DNA of 64,000 bases, taken from the NCBI RefSeq assembly GCF_000478175.1, contig NZ_KI515774.1, positions 369,594 through 433,593 on the forward strand, read 5' to 3'. The notes below the pieces were generated by a model. That model worked only from the letters and a program-made list of their open reading frames with translations. It searched no databases and was not told the DNA's origin. A program made the translations under genes and the position numbers. Source of the stretch: Corynebacterium sp. KPL1814 (GTDB lineage Bacteria; Actinomycetota; Actinomycetes; Mycobacteriales; Mycobacteriaceae). Of the stretch, positions 60,601 to 64,000 are shown piece after piece (the stretch's first letter is position 1; each line of letters begins with the position of its first letter).

Positions 60601-61146
60601 CTGTTTACCGATGCCTGGCGGGACGTCGAAGCAGAGTTTCCCAAGGTATTCAACACCCTCTTCCCAGGTGGAGAGGGCCGGCTGATCCTCACCGAGCCAG
60701 AAGACATGCTCACCACCGGCATCGAGGTAGAAGCACGCCCGCCCGGTAAGAAGGTCAAGCGCCTGTCGCTGCTTTCCGGCGGCGAGAAATCCCTTACCGC
60801 ACTGGCCATGCTCGTGGCTATCTTCCGCGCACGCCCCAGCCCGTTCTACGTCATGGATGAGGTCGAGGCAGCGCTTGATGATGTCAACCTGCGCCGGCTC
60901 ATCGCCTTATTCGAGGAGTTGCGGAAGGATTCCCAGCTCATTGTCATCACGCACCAAAAGCCCACCATGGATGTGGCCAACGTCCTCTATGGTGTGACCA
61001 TGCGCGGTGACGGCATCACCCGGGTCATCTCCCAACGCATGAATCCAGCCGGACTCGCGCCGGGAGCCGAGCAAGCAAGCCAGGATGCGATGCGGCTTGG
61101 AGTTGATGCGCCGCAATCAGGTGATGGGCTGCAATCAACGGAATAG
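57616..61146 (+). CDS. smc: Chromosome segregation ATPase SMC
   Basis: 1176 aa, full length. Walker A GPNGSGKSN is at residues 31-39. Two long coiled-coil arms flank a hinge around residues 500-640 (region with PLAAYISTTYESAVAAALG and LLADVVLVPDFAHGRRLV). The ABC signature LSGGEKSLTALAM is near 1052 and Walker B PFYVMDEVEAALDD near 1076. It organises and segregates the chromosome with ScpA/ScpB, encoded elsewhere. ATG 57616 lies 7 nt after TACACT (57603-57608), a leaderless start. The C-terminal ~25 residues are a polar tail. Confidence 0.97.
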   Translation: MHLKSLTLKGFKSFASATSLKFEPGICAVVGPNGSGKSNVVDALAWVMGEASAKTLRGGKMQDVIFAGAGDRKQLGRAEVTLTIDNADGALPIEYSEVSVTRRMFRDGASEYEINGAKARLMDIQELLSDSGIGREMHIIVGQGKLSEILESRPEDRRSYIEEAAGVLKHRRRKEKAQRKLTGMQANLDRLQDLTDELGKQLKPLARQAEAAQRAATVQADVRDARLRLAGDRIVGLRQKLSAAEQTATVLSTQVEETTAQLEAATEHQMELETQLEEVNPQAEAAQKLWFDLSTLSERIAATQRIAEERADNAGSQVAYAGQDPDDLEAKATRADEEHEELLVAAEEAAERLESIREEVAERRQAFEAAEHEHMAQVRAIADRREGVVRLFAAEEKAAGQVASAEEELARQEEAVASLQRRTQNAQAEAAEVAQKLDNYAAERQPLEEAHTRAASESGAADKRLDQLRDAQRERERTVYTLRSRIDTLSQTIPESVEVGEEFQPLAAYISTTYESAVAAALGTFAEAQAGQLTEGLIADLEKGPRSALLDAAATAPASSWRVDADLPPQTSWLLDHISVQPAVSAALHRLLADVVLVPDFAHGRRLVSEDPRLRAVTASGVVIGEGWVEVGTGSSSTVEVTARIAEAEEELEQANQALHELSGTLEGARIAAEDARVTAASAKAALREHDTEVDAWKRDHHRLEKQYEANKAELEKSAQRATEIEVRLQKANQELADARDRLARVDADDQPDEPSSADRDAASAALEEVKSMEMEAQVAARSAQERVGQVAGKADNLRRQAQHERQAKARHEQAMARRKAQGQLAATVARHAQDLAARANQLLTRATSERDEFLHERNSLNSQLQQAKQAVSVARQNSDRLTARAHEAELARSQAQVRLDEAEKKIGEQLGIAIADLLRDFTPGEDFDRSAEKSRLQQAEKDLNSLGKVNPLALEEYKALEERYSYLSTQLDDVIQARQDLAGVISDVDKQILQLFTDAWRDVEAEFPKVFNTLFPGGEGRLILTEPEDMLTTGIEVEARPPGKKVKRLSLLSGGEKSLTALAMLVAIFRARPSPFYVMDEVEAALDDVNLRRLIALFEELRKDSQLIVITHQKPTMDVANVLYGVTMRGDGITRVISQRMNPAGLAPGAEQASQDAMRLGVDAPQSGDGLQSTE

Positions 61147-61200
61147 AAGATTTCGCCTCCCTTATGTGCCGCAAGCCCGAAAGGCTGGCACTATAGAGGC

Positions 61201-63264
61201 ATGAATTCTTTATGGTTATGGATCGGCATAGCAATCGTTGTCATTGTGCTGATTGTCGTCTTTATTGCAATCGGCAAAAAGCGCGGTGAATCCAAGAAGG
61301 TTTCATTCGAGAAACCCAAGGAAGAAGAGCCCAAGCAGCTAACCCAAGAGCAAAAGTCCGGCAATTACCAGGCCAAGTCCGGCTTCAACTTTGCTCCTGC
61401 GGGCTCGAAAGAACCCGAGAAGGTAGCGCAGGAAAAGCCGCAGCAAGCTAAGCAGGAGCAGCAGCCGGCACTTTCGGAGCAGTCGGAGCCGAGTGCTACC
61501 GATATCGCGAATGCCCAGCTCAATGGTGAAGAGCCGCCGGCAACCAAGCGACCTAAGCCGGCTAAGGATAAAGACGCTGCCCCCGAAAAGGCAGCCAAGC
61601 AGGAAGAAACGCAGCGCCAAGAACCTGCGGCCGGTGAGCAGCCAAAGAAGCCCGCAGAAACCGAGCAGCCTGCAGACGCCGATGGCGCCGGTGATGAGGC
61701 TAAGGTCGAGTCTGCTTCCACTCCGGAACCGGAGTCCAAGCCTGCGGCGGATAAGCCTGCGGCGGATAAGCCTGCCGCAGATAAAGCTGAAGGTAAGGGC
61801 GCTGCCGGCACGGCCGCCGCCGCTGCGGCCGCAGCTGGGGGAGTCGGTGCCGCTGGTGCTGCAGCCTCTGTTGACAACAAGACAGCTGCCGCAGATGATG
61901 CGGATAAGGAACCTGCAGATCAGGCAGAGGACCAATCTAATAAACCGGATTCCGCGCAAGCTTCCGCACCTACTTCTGGCCAGGCGGAAGAAGAGGATAA
62001 AGAGGCAAAGGGCGGTGAGAACTCCGCCCCAGCTGCCGCCGAGAAACCTGCAGCAGAAGGCGCAGACCACCGCGGCGAGCCGGACCATGAAGATAAAGAT
62101 CCAGAAGACGTTGTATCCGTCGAGGCCGCCGAGGTAGAAGACGAATCACCGGTCTTTGACGCGGTAGTAGATGATAAAGACGCAGACCACATCGAAGAAC
62201 GAGTCGATAACCACGAGGAAGCCGAAGAAGCTGCGGCTGCAGCCGATGCACAAACGGATGCTGCAGAAGCTGCCAAGGAACAAACCCCAGTACCGGATGG
62301 TAAACCTGCTGCGGCGGGCCAGCCCACCGAGGACATCGCTCCTGCAGGAGGCCGTCTCGGCCGACTGCGCGGCCGCCTCTCTCGTTCCCAGAACGCCATC
62401 GGCCAAGGACTGATGGGAATCCTTTCCGCCGGCGATCTGGATGAAGACGCCTGGGAGGAAATCGAAGATACGCTCATCATGGCGGACCTTGGCACCAAGT
62501 CCACGATGAAGGTCACCGATTCCCTGCGTGACAAGATCGCTGAGCGTGGCGTGTCGAGCGAAGAAGAAGCGCGTGCGATGCTGCGCGAATGCCTCATCGA
62601 GGCCTGCCACCCAGAAATGGATCGTTCCATTCGGGCGATGCCTAACGACGGCAAGCCGGCCATCGTCATGGTCGTGGGCGTCAACGGCACTGGTAAGACC
62701 ACCACCACCGGTAAGCTCGCCCGCGTCCTCGTATCTATGGATCACAGCGTCTTGCTGGGTGCGGCAGATACCTTCCGTGCCGCAGCAGCCGATCAGCTAG
62801 AAACGTGGGGTCGCCGCGTGGGCGCCGAAACCGTGCGCGGCAAGGAAGGCGCAGACCCTGCCTCCGTGGCCTTTGATGCCGTGGCTACTGGTGTGGAACA
62901 GCAGGTCGATGTCGTCTTGGTTGATACGGCCGGCCGCCTGCATACCTCGACCGACCTGATGGATCAGCTGGGCAAGGTCAAGCGCGTTGTAGAAAAGAAG
63001 ACCGAGGTTGATGAGGTTCTCTTGGTTCTCGATGCCACAGTGGGCCAAAACGGCCTGGCACAAGCACGGATTTTCCGCGAGGTCGTTGACATCTCCGGCG
63101 TCGTACTAACCAAGCTGGACGGCACGGCTAAGGGCGGCATCGTATTCCAGGTACAAGAGGAGTTGGGTGTTCCAGTCAAGCTTGTGGGCTTGGGCGAGGG
63201 CGCCGATGATCTTGCTCCATTCGAAGTCGAAGGATTTGTTGATGCCTTGCTAGGTGAGAAATAG
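61201..63264 (+). CDS. ftsY: Signal recognition particle receptor FtsY
   Basis: 687 aa, much longer than the ~300-aa core. A membrane helix (WIGIAIVVIVLIVVFIAIG, residues ~7-25) is followed by ~350 residues of Ala/Glu/Pro/Lys-rich linker, including three KPAAD repeats and a poly-Ala run, then the NG GTPase domain from about 390. G motifs: GVNGTGKTTTTGKLA (~493), DTAGRLHT, TKLDGTAKGG. It docks SRP-ribosome complexes at the membrane. ATG 61201 has CACTAT 6 nt or TATAGA 3 nt upstream, so start mode is uncertain. It sits 54 nt after smc. Confidence 0.97.
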   Translation: MNSLWLWIGIAIVVIVLIVVFIAIGKKRGESKKVSFEKPKEEEPKQLTQEQKSGNYQAKSGFNFAPAGSKEPEKVAQEKPQQAKQEQQPALSEQSEPSATDIANAQLNGEEPPATKRPKPAKDKDAAPEKAAKQEETQRQEPAAGEQPKKPAETEQPADADGAGDEAKVESASTPEPESKPAADKPAADKPAADKAEGKGAAGTAAAAAAAAGGVGAAGAAASVDNKTAAADDADKEPADQAEDQSNKPDSAQASAPTSGQAEEEDKEAKGGENSAPAAAEKPAAEGADHRGEPDHEDKDPEDVVSVEAAEVEDESPVFDAVVDDKDADHIEERVDNHEEAEEAAAAADAQTDAAEAAKEQTPVPDGKPAAAGQPTEDIAPAGGRLGRLRGRLSRSQNAIGQGLMGILSAGDLDEDAWEEIEDTLIMADLGTKSTMKVTDSLRDKIAERGVSSEEEARAMLRECLIEACHPEMDRSIRAMPNDGKPAIVMVVGVNGTGKTTTTGKLARVLVSMDHSVLLGAADTFRAAAADQLETWGRRVGAETVRGKEGADPASVAFDAVATGVEQQVDVVLVDTAGRLHTSTDLMDQLGKVKRVVEKKTEVDEVLLVLDATVGQNGLAQARIFREVVDISGVVLTKLDGTAKGGIVFQVQEELGVPVKLVGLGEGADDLAPFEVEGFVDALLGEK
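61741..61785 (+). repeat. Three tandem 15-bp repeats in ftsY
   Basis: CCTGCGGCGGATAAG occurs twice exactly and a third time with three changes, encoding the repeated PAADK units in the acidic linker. Such repeats can vary in number by slippage. Confidence 0.8.
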
Positions 63265-63287
63265 GGACTCCTTCAACCGCCTTAGAT

Positions 63288-63347
63288 AACTCCCCAGTAC
63301 CCCGGCTGCTGAAAAAGCGAGATAGCCACGGGTGCTGGGGAGTTTTC
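63288..63347 (+). terminator. ftsY terminator
   Basis: AACTCCCCAG (63288-63297) pairs with CTGGGGAGTT (63335-63344), with ACCC/GGGT inside, then TTC. Confidence 0.85.
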
Positions 63348-63461
63348 GCTCGCCTATGTGCCGTGCACGTATGCCCCGCGAGCATGGGGAGCCGTGGCTT
63401 ACTGTGATCTGGATTGGGCTGGTGAGCAATGGTAATCTGGTAGGGCTGTATTTAGTGATTC

Positions 63462-63478
63462 GGTGCGAAATTCGCACC
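63462..63478. promoter_or_regulatory. Perfect palindrome upstream of the antiporter operon
   Basis: GGTGCGAA and TTCGCACC are exact inverted repeats around a single A, 33 nt before the antiporter start codon. It may be an operator or a leader hairpin. The rest of 63348-63461 shows nothing else I can support. Confidence 0.45.
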
Positions 63479-63511
63479 AATCCAAGACAAGGTTCGTGAG
63501 GCAAGTATTTC

Positions 63512-64000
63512 GTGACGCTACTTTTTGCTGTCCTCCTTGCGGCATTGGCAGTGATCTTGGCACCGGTAACCGTAAAGGTCATGGACCGACAGGCGGGCTA
63601 TCCATTAGCTGGCCTTTTTCTCATCGCAGCGGTGCTCATTGCTAAGGATTTTTCTGCCATTGCAGCGGGGGAGGAACTCAGTTTCCAAGCCACCTGGGTA
63701 CGCGATTTTATTGCACCGGGGGTTGACGTAAGTTTCGCTCTGCGTGGAGATGCATTGAGCATCTTCTTCGCCATGTTGGCTCTTGTCATTGGCGCTGTCG
63801 TGTTGACCTACTCGGCAGCCTATCTCCCTAAAAACGAGGGAAATACGAGCTTTTATACACTGATGACGGCGTTCACGCTGTCCATCTTGTTGCTGGTTCT
63901 GGCCAATGACGTTGTAGTCCTATTCCTCGCCTGGGAGCTTGTCTCCTTGGCTTCTTTCATGCTCATTGCGCGCTCTGGCTCTGGGGGAGAGGCAGGTTCC
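63512..64000 (+). CDS. mnhA: Na+/H+ antiporter subunit A (Mrp/Mnh), partial
   Basis: First 163 residues of a multi-helix protein cut by the window edge. Hydrophobic helices include LLFAVLLAALAVILAPVTV, LAGLFLIAAVLIA, ALSIFFAMLALVIGAVVLTYS and LSILLLVLANDVVVLFLAWELVSLASFMLIA; the last holds WELVSLASF, the conserved complex I-like Glu region of MrpA/NuoL proteins. GRGDALSIFF-type sequence (LRGDALSIFF) is family-typical. GTG 63512 follows GAGG by about 10 nt. The Mrp complex exchanges Na+ for H+; other subunits should follow outside the window. Confidence 0.88.
   Translation, partial: MTLLFAVLLAALAVILAPVTVKVMDRQAGYPLAGLFLIAAVLIAKDFSAIAAGEELSFQATWVRDFIAPGVDVSFALRGDALSIFFAMLALVIGAVVLTYSAAYLPKNEGNTSFYTLMTAFTLSILLLVLANDVVVLFLAWELVSLASFMLIARSGSGGEAGS

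Overview
The window is a stretch of high-GC actinobacterial chromosome, almost certainly from a Corynebacterium. Indicators are the conserved order sepIVA-yceD-rnc-mutM-...-acyP-smc-ftsY shared with mycobacteria, the hisDCB...hisHA-impA-hisFI block followed by a trpC homologue, lgt and pyk, a DUF222/HNH gene, a RelS-like alarmone synthetase, MTB12-like and other lipoproteins, and an ultrashort T-box in front of a long eukaryote-like ileS. I could not fix the species. No tRNA, rRNA, CRISPR array, intact insertion sequence or prophage was seen.

Layout. 1-3.7 kb: start of a divergent unknown gene, then T-box-controlled ileS. 3.7-7.1 kb: small sugar island with an L-ribulokinase-like kinase, araD and a convergent zinc polyol-type dehydrogenase. 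7.1-10.7 kb: AT-richer accessory island with a possible structured RNA, a decayed surface-protein gene and its intact tandem paralogue. 10.7-20.7 kb: GntR/MFS pair, dinB, asparaginase, two lipoproteins, an lspA-RluA-type operon, an HNH gene, a ~30-bp-period repeat array and rarD. 20.8-35.3 kb: dnaE, a secreted choice-of-anchor I type protein, ilvA and small genes, a RelS-like synthetase, an exonuclease-BRCT protein, TetR, a charged lipoprotein and a YbjN protein. 35.4-47.3 kb: the histidine cluster with an unannotated 55-aa membrane peptide and an MFS exporter inside it, then a TrpC homologue with altered catalytic residues, lgt and pyk. 47.4-51.7 kb: amidohydrolase, small unknown protein, glycerate kinase, gdhA. 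51.9-63.3 kb: division, RNA-processing, repair and segregation cluster. The window ends inside the first gene of an Mrp/Mnh antiporter operon.

System-level observations. (1) At least fifteen transcription units have a TANNNT -10 hexamer exactly 6-8 nt before the start codon, so leaderless mRNA is a dominant start mode; several starts here were chosen on that basis. (2) The TrpC homologue has lost three catalytic positions (K to R, E to V, S to G), while HisA lacks an Arg that I recall as needed for TrpF activity in bifunctional PriA. Together this suggests tryptophan synthesis moved to another locus and this TrpC drifted or took a new role. (3) Lipoprotein maturation genes (lspA, lgt) and several lipoproteins lie in the window. 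I see no clear new multi-gene defence or biosynthetic system. The best candidates for something undescribed are the divergent TrpC, the periodic repeat array that forms the end of rarD, the structured RNA beside the surface-protein pair, and the tandem surface proteins with an unusual C-terminus.
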